Assembly (NCBI GenBank): GCA_014377915.1
Contig: JACMOT010000222.1
Location: forward strand, 1-14,215
Reading direction: 5' to 3'
Source of the DNA: Tardiphaga sp.
GTDB lineage: Bacteria > Pseudomonadota > Alphaproteobacteria > Rhizobiales > Xanthobacteraceae
DNA length: 14,215 bases
Shown here: positions 5,771 to 13,388 of the stretch, piece after piece
Layout of the letters: the number at the start of each line of letters is the position of its first letter
How positions within the stretch are numbered: position 1 is the first letter of the stretch
Notes under the pieces: model-generated
The model's input: only the letters and a program-made list of their open reading frames with translations
The model's database searches: none
What the model was told of the DNA's origin: nothing
Position numbers and translations under genes: made by a program

Positions 5771-7345
5771 ATGTCCTTCTCCAATCTCGGCCTGTCCGAC
5801 AAGGTGCTCGCTGCCGTCGCAGCCACCGGCTACACTACTCCCACTCCGATCCAGGAACAGGCGATTCCCCACGTGCTGGCGCGCCGCGACGTGCTCGGCA
5901 TCGCCCAGACCGGCACCGGCAAGACCGCTGCCTTCGTCCTTCCGATGATGACCATGCTGGAAAAGGGCCGCGCCCGCGCCCGCATGCCGCGCACCCTGAT
6001 CCTCGAACCGACCCGCGAACTCGCGGCCCAGGTCAAGGAGCAGTTCGACAAATACGGCGTCGGACAAAAGCTCAATGTGGCGCTGCTGATCGGCGGCGTC
6101 TCGTTCGGCGACCAGGATAGCAAGCTGACCCGTGGCGTCGATGTGCTGATCGCCACCCCCGGCCGCCTGCTCGACCATACCGAGCGCGGCGGACTGCTCC
6201 TCACCGGCGTCGAATTGCTGGTGATCGACGAAGCCGACCGCATGCTCGACATGGGCTTCATTCCGGATATCGAACGGATCTGCAAGCTGGTACCGTTCAC
6301 CCGCCAGACGCTGTTCTTCACCGCGACGATGCCGACCGAAATCCGCCGCATCACCGAAACCTTCCTGCACAACCCGGTGAAGATCGAAGTCTCCAAGCCC
6401 GCCTCTACGGCGATCACCGTGACGCAGTCGCAGGTCGCCGTCGGCCGCGAGCCGCACGAGAAACGCGAGGCACTGCGCGCCTTGATGCGCGATGCCACCG
6501 ACCTCAACAATGCGATCATCTTCTGCAACCGCAAGCGGGAAGTAGCACTGCTGGCCAAGTCGCTCGAGAAGCACGGCTTCAGCGTCGGCGCCTTGCACGG
6601 CGACATGGAGCAGTCGGCCCGCACCGCGGCGCTCGACCAGTTCCGCAAGGGCGAGCTGCCGATTCTGGTGGCGTCCGACGTCGCCGCCCGCGGCCTCGAT
6701 ATTCCCGCCGTCAGCCACGTCTTCAATTTCGGCGTGCCGCATCATCCCGATGACTACGTCCATCGGATCGGCCGCACCGGTCGCGCCGGACGCCTGGGCA
6801 CCGCGATCTCGCTGGTGGCTCCGTCCGACGTCAAATCCATGGCGGCGATCGAGAAACTGATCGGTCAGGCGATTCCGAAAGCCGAGAGCGGCGTTTCCGT
6901 GGTCGAGGCCGTTGAGGGTGACGCCGCCCCCGCCGCGGACAGCACCGAGCGGCCGCGCCAATCGCGTCACCGCACCGGCAACCGCGAAGCCAATGCGGAA
7001 CAGCCGCGCGGTGGTGGCCGCGGTCGCGAGAGTTCACGCGGCGGTGGTGGCCGTGGCGAAGGTTCCGGCGATCGCAAGCCGCGCCGTGAGCGCGAACCAC
7101 GCCGCGCCGACGTTGAGGCCGCTCCACAACCCCAGGCTTCGCAGCCCAGAAGCCCGCAGCCCAGAAGCCCGCAGCCAAAGGCCGCGGAAGCCGCCTTCAC
7201 ACCGCCGGCGGCGCCTCCGGTCTCCCGCACCCCGTCGATCGGGCGGGCCGAGACGCCGCGCCCACGCCGCGAGGAAGCCTCGGAGCCGGCTGATCATTCG
7301 CACCTGCCAGCGTTCCTGCTGAGACCGGTGCGCGCACGCATCTAA
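5771..7345 (+). CDS. rhlE: DEAD-box ATP-dependent RNA helicase RhlE
   Basis: The product has 524 residues. It unwinds short RNA duplexes using ATP and acts in ribosome assembly and RNA turnover, especially in the cold (family knowledge). Seen: Q motif PTPIQEQAIP at 24-33, Walker A AQTGTGKT at 45-52, PTRELA at 80-85, DEAD at 153-156, motif III as TAT (184-186) instead of the usual SAT, ARGLD at 306-310, and HRIGRTGRAG at 331-340. The opening SFSNLGLSDKVLAAVAATGY matches RhlE. From about residue 380 a 140-residue low-complexity tail follows: RGGGRGRESSRGGGGRGEG, then basic and Pro-rich stretches, typical of RNA-binding tails in RhlE proteins. ATG 5771 is chosen because GAGG lies 4 bases upstream and the upstream extension is translated repeat DNA. 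The diguanylate cyclase gene follows after 110 bases. Confidence 0.95.
   Translation: MSFSNLGLSDKVLAAVAATGYTTPTPIQEQAIPHVLARRDVLGIAQTGTGKTAAFVLPMMTMLEKGRARARMPRTLILEPTRELAAQVKEQFDKYGVGQKLNVALLIGGVSFGDQDSKLTRGVDVLIATPGRLLDHTERGGLLLTGVELLVIDEADRMLDMGFIPDIERICKLVPFTRQTLFFTATMPTEIRRITETFLHNPVKIEVSKPASTAITVTQSQVAVGREPHEKREALRALMRDATDLNNAIIFCNRKREVALLAKSLEKHGFSVGALHGDMEQSARTAALDQFRKGELPILVASDVAARGLDIPAVSHVFNFGVPHHPDDYVHRIGRTGRAGRLGTAISLVAPSDVKSMAAIEKLIGQAIPKAESGVSVVEAVEGDAAPAADSTERPRQSRHRTGNREANAEQPRGGGRGRESSRGGGGRGEGSGDRKPRREREPRRADVEAAPQPQASQPRSPQPRSPQPKAAEAAFTPPAAPPVSRTPSIGRAETPRPRREEASEPADHSHLPAFLLRPVRARI
7141..7170 (+). repeat. 15-base direct tandem repeat in the rhlE tail
   Basis: GCAGCCCAGAAGCCC occurs twice in perfect tandem (7141-7155 and 7156-7170). 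A partial third copy, GCAGCC, starts at 7171. It encodes QPRSP units at about residues 458-467. Being 15 bases long, it keeps frame, so slippage would change tail length without breaking the gene. Confidence 0.8.
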
Positions 7346-7442
7346 TTGGAGCAATGTCCTTTACCGGTCATTCATCAACGTCCGTTAGTCTAAGCTCGAT
7401 ATTAATTTAACGAATTTCGCGCAAGTTGGCAGAGCCGCCAGC

Positions 7443-7447
7443 AAGGA
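7443..7447 (+). promoter_or_regulatory. Ribosome binding site that selects the GTG start at 7456
   Basis: AAGGA lies 8 bases before GTG 7456. The alternative in-frame TTG at 7426 has no comparable site, so 7456 is preferred. Confidence 0.7.
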
Positions 7448-7455
7448 CACAGAAC

Positions 7456-8523
7456 GTGACCGGAATCGTCGACGAACACGAACGAACCTTGGCCTTCGCC
7501 GAGGTCGCGTTGGGCCAGATCAGGTCGCTTCGCCACACCGCTATTCCGCGCAATTACGAGATCTGGTACATCTACGCTACCGGCTACAATTCCGCGCTGA
7601 ACAAGGTCGTCAACGAGACGCTGGCCCGTAACGGCCGGCTGACCGATGCCGACCTTGATCTGATCTACGAAACCTATCTGTCGCAGCTCCGAACCACGGA
7701 TCGAATCGACAAGGTTGGCGCTCGCGTTATCGGCGAGATCGATGATGTGATGGCCTTGATTACCGATGCGCTTGGCATGACCGCTACGTTTGGCAACTCG
7801 CTGCAAGGCGCCAGCCAAAGCCTGTCGCTCGCAAACAGCCGCGAGCAGGTCAAGCTGGTGATCGAAAGCCTCGTCAAATCGACCCGCGAAGCGCACGACA
7901 CCAACTCCGCCCTCGAGGCGCGCCTCATCACTTCGAAAAGTGAAATCAATCATCTACAGCAAAGCCTCGAGGCGATCCGCGTCGAAAGCCTGACCGATCC
8001 GCTGACGGCACTCGGCAACCGCAAATATTTCGACCGCGCGTTGATCGGCGCCATCAGCGCTGCTTTGAAGCAGGGCGAGCCGCTGTCGCTGCTGATGCTC
8101 GACATCGACCATTTCAAATCCTTCAACGACAATTATGGCCATCTGACCGGCGACCAGGTGCTGCGCCTCGTTGGGCAATCGCTGAAACAGACGATCAAGG
8201 GACAGGATATCACGGCCCGCTATGGCGGCGAGGAATTCGCCGTGGTGCTGCCGGACACGTCGCTACGACAGGCGCTGACCGTCGCCGATCATCTGCGCCG
8301 CGCGGTGATGTCAAAAGAGCTGAAGAAGAAGTCAACCGGCGAAATCCTTGGCCGCGTCACCATCTCGATCGGGGTCTCGGTGCTGAAGCCCGACGACGAC
8401 ATGGACTCGCTGATCGGCCGCGCCGATGCCTGCCTCTACGCCGCCAAGCGCAACGGCCGTAACCGCGTGATCTGCGAAGCCGATCCGGAATATTCCGCCG
8501 AATTGCAGATCCAGGTGGCGTGA
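7456..8523 (+). CDS. Diguanylate cyclase, soluble, GGEEF active site
   Basis: The 355-residue product should make the second messenger cyclic di-GMP from two GTP. Residues 1 to about 140 form an N-terminal region (TAIPRNYEIWYIYATGYN, then RLTDADLDLIYETYL) that I cannot name but that looks conserved and helical. A probable coiled coil at about 140-178 links it to the GGDEF domain. That domain starts at LTDPLTALGNR (179-189), has the Mg-binding LDIDHFKSFND (215-225) and the active-site YGGEEF (256-261), and ends near ADACLYAAKRNGRNRV. The inhibitory I-site position reads KGQD at 248-251, not the usual RxxD. No membrane segment or signal peptide is seen, so it is cytoplasmic, and the N-terminal part probably senses or dimerises. 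It lies 110 bases after rhlE; no clear promoter is visible in that AT-richer gap. It faces the TfoX-like gene across a palindrome. Confidence 0.92.
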   Translation: MTGIVDEHERTLAFAEVALGQIRSLRHTAIPRNYEIWYIYATGYNSALNKVVNETLARNGRLTDADLDLIYETYLSQLRTTDRIDKVGARVIGEIDDVMALITDALGMTATFGNSLQGASQSLSLANSREQVKLVIESLVKSTREAHDTNSALEARLITSKSEINHLQQSLEAIRVESLTDPLTALGNRKYFDRALIGAISAALKQGEPLSLLMLDIDHFKSFNDNYGHLTGDQVLRLVGQSLKQTIKGQDITARYGGEEFAVVLPDTSLRQALTVADHLRRAVMSKELKKKSTGEILGRVTISIGVSVLKPDDDMDSLIGRADACLYAAKRNGRNRVICEADPEYSAELQIQVA

Positions 8524-8535
8524 AGGCCTTGGCTG

Positions 8536-8611
8536 GTAGGATGGGTTGAGCGTCTTCGCGAAACCCATCACCCGCTGCCGATGGGTTTCGCAAGCACTCA
8601 ACCCATCCTAC
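8536..8611. repeat. Long palindromic repeat between convergent genes
   Basis: GTAGGATGGGTTGAG (8536-8550) is the exact inverse of CTCAACCCATCCTAC (8597-8611), and GCGAAACCCATC (8558-8569) is the exact inverse of GATGGGTTTCGC (8580-8591) around a 10-base loop. That gives 27 base pairs interrupted by one small internal loop. It matches a palindrome that I recall as frequent in Bradyrhizobium-type genomes. It starts 12 bases after the diguanylate cyclase stop and its right arm contains the stop codon of the TfoX-like gene. It may end transcription from both sides, although no T-tract is present. Confidence 0.85.
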
Positions 8612-8978
8612 GAACCGCGGCTTTTCTCTTCGTCACCTTCTTCGCCTTGCTCCGCTTCGCCAGCATTGCGCGCTCAGCCGCGGCAAACGCCGCCCGCGCC
8701 CACTCCGCCATTTCGTCGGGATCGTCATACAGCCGGTCAGGTAACTGCCAGTACGAGCCCATCACCCGCGGCTTGCCCTTCATCTCATATTGAAACGGTC
8801 TGGAGCCCTCGCTTTCGAAGCGAGTAATCGTCGTGGCATCGTCGCGCAGAAAGACCGCGCCGCGCAATACCAGGGAAAAGTTGATGCCGTCCGCCGAGAC
8901 GCCATAGCCGGAGAACATCCGGCGGATCGTTACCGGCCCAAAGCCGCCAAACAGTTCGATGAGAAAATCGCGGTCCAT
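8598..8978 (-). CDS. TfoX N-terminal-domain protein
   Basis: The 126-residue product is a stand-alone TfoX N-terminal domain: MDRDFLIELFGGFGPVTIRRMFSGYGVSADG followed by FSLVLRGAVFLRDD and the mid block PFQYEMKGKPRVMGSYWQLPD. TfoX/Sxy was first known as a competence regulator, but single-domain members are common and their role is mostly unproven, so no function is inferred. The ATG at 8978 gives the usual family start; a TTG at 9041 would add 21 atypical residues. No strong ribosome binding site is visible. After about residue 106 comes a Lys/Arg-rich tail (AKRSKAKKVTKRKAAVRRMG). Its last codons RRMG and the TGA stop lie inside the palindrome at 8536-8611, so the original end may have been changed by that element. 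Confidence 0.85.
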   Translation of the reverse strand: MDRDFLIELFGGFGPVTIRRMFSGYGVSADGINFSLVLRGAVFLRDDATTITRFESEGSRPFQYEMKGKPRVMGSYWQLPDRLYDDPDEMAEWARAAFAAAERAMLAKRSKAKKVTKRKAAVRRMG

Positions 8979-9095
8979 GTGGAAGCGTAAGACGGGATCG
9001 GCGTGGGCGGAAGCTTCACGCTTGCCGCGGAAGCGATGCAATAAGAGGCATGCTTTCGCGGATCCGGGACCGCCAGTGGCACCGGCGCTCGATAA

Positions 9096-9150
9096 GGTCG
9101 CGGCTCAGCGGCCCGCCATGAAGAATGCCACACCGCGTCCGGGACACGAC
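9096..9150. repeat. Degenerate palindromic repeat downstream of sufA
   Basis: On the - strand the segment after the sufA stop reads CGTGTCCCGGACGCGG, then GGCATTCTTCATGGC, then GAGCCGCGACC. This looks like a worn copy of a palindrome that I recall from Bradyrhizobium intergenic DNA, with arms around CGTGTCCCGGACGCGG and GAGCCGGGACC. The pairing is imperfect here. It lies where a terminator for the suf operon would be expected. Family assignment is from memory only. Confidence 0.45.
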
Positions 9151-9152
9151 AG

Positions 9153-9554
9153 CTAATCCCGCTTGGCGGCCGTCAGTTGCACCGACTCACCACAGCCGCA
9201 GGCGCCGGTCTGGTTGGGATTATTGAAGATGAACTGCGACTGCATCTTGTCAGCCTTGTAGTCCATCTCGGTGCCGAGCAGGAACAGCACCGCCTTCGGC
9301 TCCACCAGGATTTTGACACCCTTGTCCTCGACCACTTCGTCGGTCGGACGGACATCATGGGCATATTCGACGGTGTAGGACTGGCCGGCGCAGCCGCCGT
9401 TCTTGATACCGACGCGCAGACCAACAATCTCGGAATCGGCACGACGGGTCAGTTCCTGGATCCGTGACGCAGCGGCGTCGGTCAGCCGCATCACTTGCGG
9501 ACGCGGACGGGGCTTCGGCTTTGCATTCGGTGTGGCGGGTGTGATCTCAGTCAT
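9153..9554 (-). CDS. sufA: A-type iron-sulfur carrier of the SUF system
   Basis: The 133-residue product belongs to the HesB/IscA/SufA family, which holds Fe-S clusters and passes them to target proteins. The three ligand cysteines are present: Cys 55 in NGGCAGQSY, and Cys 119 and Cys 121 in the end motif GACGCGES. A Pro/Lys-rich N-terminal extension (about residues 5-20) precedes the domain start VMRLTDAAASRI. The ATG at 9554 is preferred because AAGGA lies upstream on the - strand; an earlier start at 9575 would add MAARTGH. It is the last gene of the suf operon, about 60 bases after sufT, and the palindrome at 9096-9150 follows it. IscA or ErpA cannot be excluded by sequence alone, but the operon favours SufA. 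Confidence 0.92.
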   Translation of the reverse strand: MTEITPATPNAKPKPRPRPQVMRLTDAAASRIQELTRRADSEIVGLRVGIKNGGCAGQSYTVEYAHDVRPTDEVVEDKGVKILVEPKAVLFLLGTEMDYKADKMQSQFIFNNPNQTGACGCGESVQLTAAKRD

Positions 9555-9568
9555 GTGTCCAGTCCTTG

Positions 9569-9584
9569 CGGCCATTCAAGGCCG
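9569..9584 (-). promoter_or_regulatory. Small hairpin before sufA
   Basis: On the - strand, CGGCC and GGCCG pair around a 6-base loop (TTGAAT) in the gap between sufT and sufA, two bases before the AAGGA ribosome binding site. It could tune sufA translation or mRNA stability. The stem is only 5 bp, so chance is possible. Confidence 0.3.
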
Positions 9585-9615
9585 GCGTTGCTGCCTCGAC
9601 CAATCCGACGCAGCC

Positions 9616-10011
9616 TCACCACATATTCAGGACGAGGCGGGCTTCGTCCGTCATCCGGTCCGGCGTCCAGGTCGGCTCCCAGACGATGTTGACCGTCACC
9701 ACGCCGACGCCCGGCACGCTGGCCACGGCATTCTCGACCATCATCGGCATTTCTTCCGCGGCGGGACAGTTCGGCGTCGTCAGCGTCATCTCGACACCGA
9801 CGCTGCGATCATCCTTGATATCAACCTTGTAGATCAGGCCGAGCTCGTAGATATCCGCCGGAATTTCCGGATCAAACACCGTTTTCAGCGCGGCGACGAT
9901 CTCGGTACCGAGGCGTTCGGTCTCATCGACCGACAGCGCCGAGATGGTTTGCATCTGGCTGGCCTTTACGTCGGAGACGTCCGCCGATTTGGCTTCGACC
10001 GTATGGCTCAT
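9616..10011 (-). CDS. sufT: SUF system protein SufT (MIP18/DUF59 family)
   Basis: The 131-residue product has the DUF59 core ALKTVFDPEIPADIYELGLIY at about 41-61, the conserved Cys 82 in LTTPNCPAAE, and the closing block VNIVWEPTWTPDRMTDEAR. SufT helps mature Fe-S proteins, and in several bacteria it matters most when Fe-S demand is high (family knowledge). The ATG at 10011 overlaps the sufS stop in the sequence ATGA (10011 to 10008), so translation is probably coupled. The first 30 residues are a loose extension before the core. Its place between sufS and sufA makes SufT a better name than the phenylacetate-pathway relative PaaD. Confidence 0.93.
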   Translation of the reverse strand: MSHTVEAKSADVSDVKASQMQTISALSVDETERLGTEIVAALKTVFDPEIPADIYELGLIYKVDIKDDRSVGVEMTLTTPNCPAAEEMPMMVENAVASVPGVGVVTVNIVWEPTWTPDRMTDEARLVLNMW

Positions 10012-11261
10012 GAAAACAACTCCTGCGCCTTGATCAGCGCCTTGGCGAGGTGGTCAACTTCCTCACGGGTATTATACATCCCGAACGACGCGCGGCACGT
10101 TGCCGTAACGTTGAATCGTTCCATCAGCGGCATGGTACAATGCGTGCCTGCCCGCACAGCTACGCCCTGGCGATCGATCACCGTGGCGATATCATGCGCG
10201 TGCGCGCCCTGCATCTCGAATGAAATCACCGGGCCCTTGTTCTTGGCCGAGCCGATGATGCGCAGCGAATTGATCTCGCGCAGTTTATCCTGGGCGTAGG
10301 TCAACAGATCATGCTCGTGTGCCGCGATGCGCTCCTTGCCGATCGAATTGACGTAGTCGATGGCGGCACCGAGCCCGATCGCCTCGACGATCATCGGGGT
10401 TCCGGCCTCGAACTTGTGCGGCGGATCGCCATAGGTGACCCAGCCCTGCGCGACGTCACGGATCATTTCGCCGCCGCCGGCATAGGGCCGCATCGCCACC
10501 AGATGATCGTACTTGGCGTAGAGCACGCCGATGCCGGTCGGGCCATACAGCTTGTGCCCGGTGAAGATGTAGAAGTCGGCGTCGATGTCCTGCACGTCGA
10601 CGGTCATGTGCACGACGGCCTGGCTGCCGTCGACCAGCACCGGAATGCCACGCGCATGCGCGATCCTGATCACTTCCTTGACAGGCACCACGGTGCCGAG
10701 CGCGTTCGACATATGGGTGATCGCCACGATCTTGGTGCGATCCGTCAGCAGCTTCTCGAACTCGTCGATCAGGAAATTGCCTTCGTCATCGACCGGGGCC
10801 CACTTGATCACGGCACCATGGCGCTCGCGCAGGAAGTGCCAGGGTACGATGTTGGAATGATGCTCCATGATCGATAGCACGATCTCGTCGCCGGCCTTGA
10901 TGTTCACGCCGCCCCATGACGACGCCACCATGTTCAGCGAATCGGTAGCGTTGCGGGTGAAGATGATTTCCTCGGGCCGCTTCGCATTGAGGAAATGCTG
11001 CACCTTGGTGCGCGAACCCTCATAGGCGTCGGTCGCGGCATTTGCGAGATAATGCAGGCCGCGATGGACGTTGGCGTATTCGGTCTTGTACGCCACCATC
11101 ATCCGATCCAGCACGGCGTTCGGCTTCTGCGCCGAGGCGGCATTGTCGAGATAGACCAGCGGCTTGCCATAGATTTTCATCGCCAGCGCCGGGAAATCCT
11201 CGCGGACGAGATTGACGTCGTAGGAACCATTGGAGACGGCCGGATGCAGGGTCATGTTCAC
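10008..11261 (-). CDS. sufS: Cysteine desulfurase SufS
   Basis: The 417-residue PLP enzyme takes sulfur from L-cysteine, leaving alanine, and supplies it to the SufBCD scaffold. Seen: the N-terminal YLDNAASAQKP (38-47), HHSNIVPWH (135-142), the PLP-binding Lys 237 in TGHKLYGPTGIGVLY, and the catalytic Cys 375 in RAGTHCTMPLMERF. Length and motifs fit the group II SufS/CsdA class. The usual RxGHHC motif reads RAGTHC here. The start ATG at 11261 overlaps the sufD stop as ATGA. No sufE or sufU is in the window; SufS normally needs one of these as a sulfur acceptor, so a partner must be encoded elsewhere if the usual mechanism holds. Confidence 0.96.
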   Translation of the reverse strand: MNMTLHPAVSNGSYDVNLVREDFPALAMKIYGKPLVYLDNAASAQKPNAVLDRMMVAYKTEYANVHRGLHYLANAATDAYEGSRTKVQHFLNAKRPEEIIFTRNATDSLNMVASSWGGVNIKAGDEIVLSIMEHHSNIVPWHFLRERHGAVIKWAPVDDEGNFLIDEFEKLLTDRTKIVAITHMSNALGTVVPVKEVIRIAHARGIPVLVDGSQAVVHMTVDVQDIDADFYIFTGHKLYGPTGIGVLYAKYDHLVAMRPYAGGGEMIRDVAQGWVTYGDPPHKFEAGTPMIVEAIGLGAAIDYVNSIGKERIAAHEHDLLTYAQDKLREINSLRIIGSAKNKGPVISFEMQGAHAHDIATVIDRQGVAVRAGTHCTMPLMERFNVTATCRASFGMYNTREEVDHLAKALIKAQELFS

Positions 11262-12583
11262 TCCCTTGCTGCAAGCCAGCGTTCGGCAGCGCCGATGGCC
11301 AGCTCGCGCAAATTATCATTGACGATCGACTCGATCGCCTCGCCGACGAAGGCCTGAATCAACAACGCCTGCGCCTGTTTTTCCGTCATGCCGCGGGCAC
11401 GCAGGTAGAACAGCAGGCTGTCGTCAAGCGCGCCTGTGGTGGCGCCGTGGCCGCACTGCACGTCGTCGGCAAAGATTTCCAGCTCGGGCTTGTTGTCAGC
11501 CTCGGCCTCGTCCGACAGCAGCAGCGCCCGGGTCATCATCTTGGCGTCGGTCTTCTGCGCGGGCTGGTGCACGTTGATGCGGCCCTGGAACACGGAATGG
11601 CCCTGATCGTCGATGACCGCCCGGAACACTTCGCGGCTGCTGCAATTCGGTGCCACGTGGTTCATCACCAGCGTGGTATCGGCATGCTGGCGCCCATTGA
11701 GCAGATTCACGCCGTTGGTTTCGACCTTCGAATGCTCGCCGACGATGTTGATCACCGCCTGATAGCGGCTGACAATCGTGCCCGTGTTCATGCCGAACGT
11801 ATTGAAATGTGCGTTGTGGCCGACCGTGATCACCGACGAAGAGATGTTGAACGCCTCGCGGCTGTCCTCGGTAAGCCGAACATGGTCGAGCCGCGCACCG
11901 TCGCCGATGTGGATCACCAGCGAGTCGTGAACCTGGTAATTCCTGCTATCCTCGGCGCAGATATAGCTCTCCACCAGCGTGGCGGCGGATCCCTTGCCGA
12001 GTGCCAACAGCGAACGCGTAAACGTGGCCGATGGCTGACCGCCGCTGGTGATGTGAATCACATGCAGCGGCTGAGGCAGCTTGCTCCCATCGGCAATGGT
12101 GATGACCAGCCCGTCCGTCATCATCGCGCTGTTCAGCGCGATCATCGGGTTCGAGCCGTCCATCGCAAACAGCTGCGCATGAAGCGGCTTGTCATCGGCA
12201 TCCAGCACGTCGCGCAAGGTTCGGATGCTGAGTCCAGCCTCGAGCTTGCCGAGATCCGACAGTTTTGGCGCGAATACGCCATCGACCAACACCAGCTTGC
12301 GCACGCCATCGATGGCATGCAGCTTCAGCGCATCGGCCGCGCGCGACAGCGCCGCGGCGTCGGGCGCCGCCGCCAGCGGCAGTACCGCGCGCATCAGCAC
12401 GCGCAGGTCGGTGTATTTCCAGTCCTCGATCCGCCGATGCGGCAGCCCGGTTCCCTCATAGGCCTCAAACGCCTGGCGGCGGGTATCGGCCACCTTGCCG
12501 GCGCCGGGCAGACGCGGGCACGCGAGGGCAAATGCCTCGCCGAGCGCCGTGCCGGGTTCTGTCTTCGCCAATGCTAAATTCAT
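11258..12583 (-). CDS. sufD: Fe-S cluster scaffold subunit SufD
   Basis: The 441-residue protein pairs with SufB and two SufC ATPases to form the scaffold on which Fe-S clusters are built. Seen: the N-terminal region LPHRRIEDWKYTDLR (48-61), typical of SufD, then a long beta-helix-like core (VESYICAEDSRNYQVHDSLV, then SREAFNISSSVI) and the block HQPAQKTDAKMMTRALLLSDEAE. The C-terminal CGHGATTGALDDSLLFYLRARG carries the conserved Cys 377 and His 379 thought to help cluster assembly at the SufB-SufD interface. It starts at ATG 12583, 23 bases after sufC, and its stop overlaps the sufS start. Confidence 0.95.
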   Translation of the reverse strand: MNLALAKTEPGTALGEAFALACPRLPGAGKVADTRRQAFEAYEGTGLPHRRIEDWKYTDLRVLMRAVLPLAAAPDAAALSRAADALKLHAIDGVRKLVLVDGVFAPKLSDLGKLEAGLSIRTLRDVLDADDKPLHAQLFAMDGSNPMIALNSAMMTDGLVITIADGSKLPQPLHVIHITSGGQPSATFTRSLLALGKGSAATLVESYICAEDSRNYQVHDSLVIHIGDGARLDHVRLTEDSREAFNISSSVITVGHNAHFNTFGMNTGTIVSRYQAVINIVGEHSKVETNGVNLLNGRQHADTTLVMNHVAPNCSSREVFRAVIDDQGHSVFQGRINVHQPAQKTDAKMMTRALLLSDEAEADNKPELEIFADDVQCGHGATTGALDDSLLFYLRARGMTEKQAQALLIQAFVGEAIESIVNDNLRELAIGAAERWLAARE

Positions 12584-12606
12584 CTCATCATCCGTTCAGG
12601 CGCCAA

Positions 12607-13365
12607 TCAGGCGGCCACATCTTCGAATTGTGCGTAACCGGTCGCCTCGAGCTCGAGTGCCAGCTCCTTGCCGCCGGTTTTCACGACCCGGCCCTTCGAC
12701 ATCACGTGCACATGATCCGGCACGATGTAGTTCAGCAGTCGCTGGTAATGCGTGATCACCACCATGGCGCGCTCCGGCGAGCGCAACGCATTGACGCCAT
12801 CGGCGGCGACGCGCAGCGCGTCGATATCGAGGCCGGAATCCATTTCGTCGAGAATGCACAGGCTGGGCTGGAACAGCGCCATCTGCAGCACTTCGTTGCG
12901 CTTCTTCTCGCCGCCGGAGAAGCCGACATTGACGCCGCGCTTCAGCATATCCATCGGGATGTTGAGCGAACCGGCGACCTCGCGGACCTTCTTGAGAAAG
13001 TCGGGCACCAGATATTCGGCTTCGCCCCGCGCCTTGCGCTGAGCGTTCAGCGCCGTGCGCAGGAAAGTCATGGTGGTGACGCCGGGGATTTCGACCGGAT
13101 ACTGGAAGGCCAGGAAAACACCCTTGGCCGCGCGCACGTCCGGCGCCATATCGAGCAGATCCTCGCCCTTGAACAGGATCTCGCCGCCGGTGACTTCGTA
13201 GCCGGGCTTGCCGGCGATGACGTGGCTGAGCGTCGACTTGCCGGAACCGTTCGGCCCCATGATGGCGTGGACCTCGCCGGCATTGACGGTCAGCGTCAGG
13301 CCGTGAAGGATTTCCTGTTCCTCGACACGAACCTGGAGATTTTTGACTTGGAGCAATGCGGTCAT
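12607..13365 (-). CDS. sufC: Fe-S cluster assembly ATPase SufC
   Basis: The 252-residue ABC-type ATPase powers shape changes in the SufBCD complex; it is soluble, not a transporter part. Seen: Walker A GPNGSGKST (37-45), Q-loop Gln 88 in FQYPVEIPG, signature SGGEKKR (150-156), Walker B LCILDEMDSGLD (169-180), and switch His 206 in VITHYQR. SGGEKKRNE and DEMDSGLD are hallmarks of SufC. The ATG at 13365 is preferred over a GTG at 13386 because GAGG stands 8 bases before it and the family starts at this point. The gene lies downstream of sufB and the 51-codon ORF, after a small palindrome at 13389-13417. Confidence 0.96.
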   Translation of the reverse strand: MTALLQVKNLQVRVEEQEILHGLTLTVNAGEVHAIMGPNGSGKSTLSHVIAGKPGYEVTGGEILFKGEDLLDMAPDVRAAKGVFLAFQYPVEIPGVTTMTFLRTALNAQRKARGEAEYLVPDFLKKVREVAGSLNIPMDMLKRGVNVGFSGGEKKRNEVLQMALFQPSLCILDEMDSGLDIDALRVAADGVNALRSPERAMVVITHYQRLLNYIVPDHVHVMSKGRVVKTGGKELALELEATGYAQFEDVAA

Positions 13366-13373
13366 TCGTCTTT

Positions 13374-13377
13374 CCTC
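13374..13377 (-). promoter_or_regulatory. Ribosome binding site of sufC
   Basis: GAGG on the - strand stands 8 bases before ATG 13365 and decides the start over the GTG at 13386. It lies just outside the neighbouring palindrome. Confidence 0.65.
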
Positions 13378-13388
13378 TATCGTCACTC

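Noticed and set aside
5768..6970. A 400-codon open frame on the - strand opposite rhlE
   Set aside because: It is an antisense shadow of a gene with all the helicase motifs. The product is a His/Asp/Gly-rich string without domain features.
8959..9156. A possible 65-residue gene on the + strand between the TfoX-like gene and sufA
   Set aside because: It overlaps the 5' end of the TfoX-like gene antisense, runs across a degenerate palindrome, and has a low-complexity basic composition.
11447..12577. A 376-codon open frame on the + strand opposite sufD
   Set aside because: The sufD frame has family motifs throughout. The opposite frame is compositionally biased and lacks a plausible ribosome binding site.
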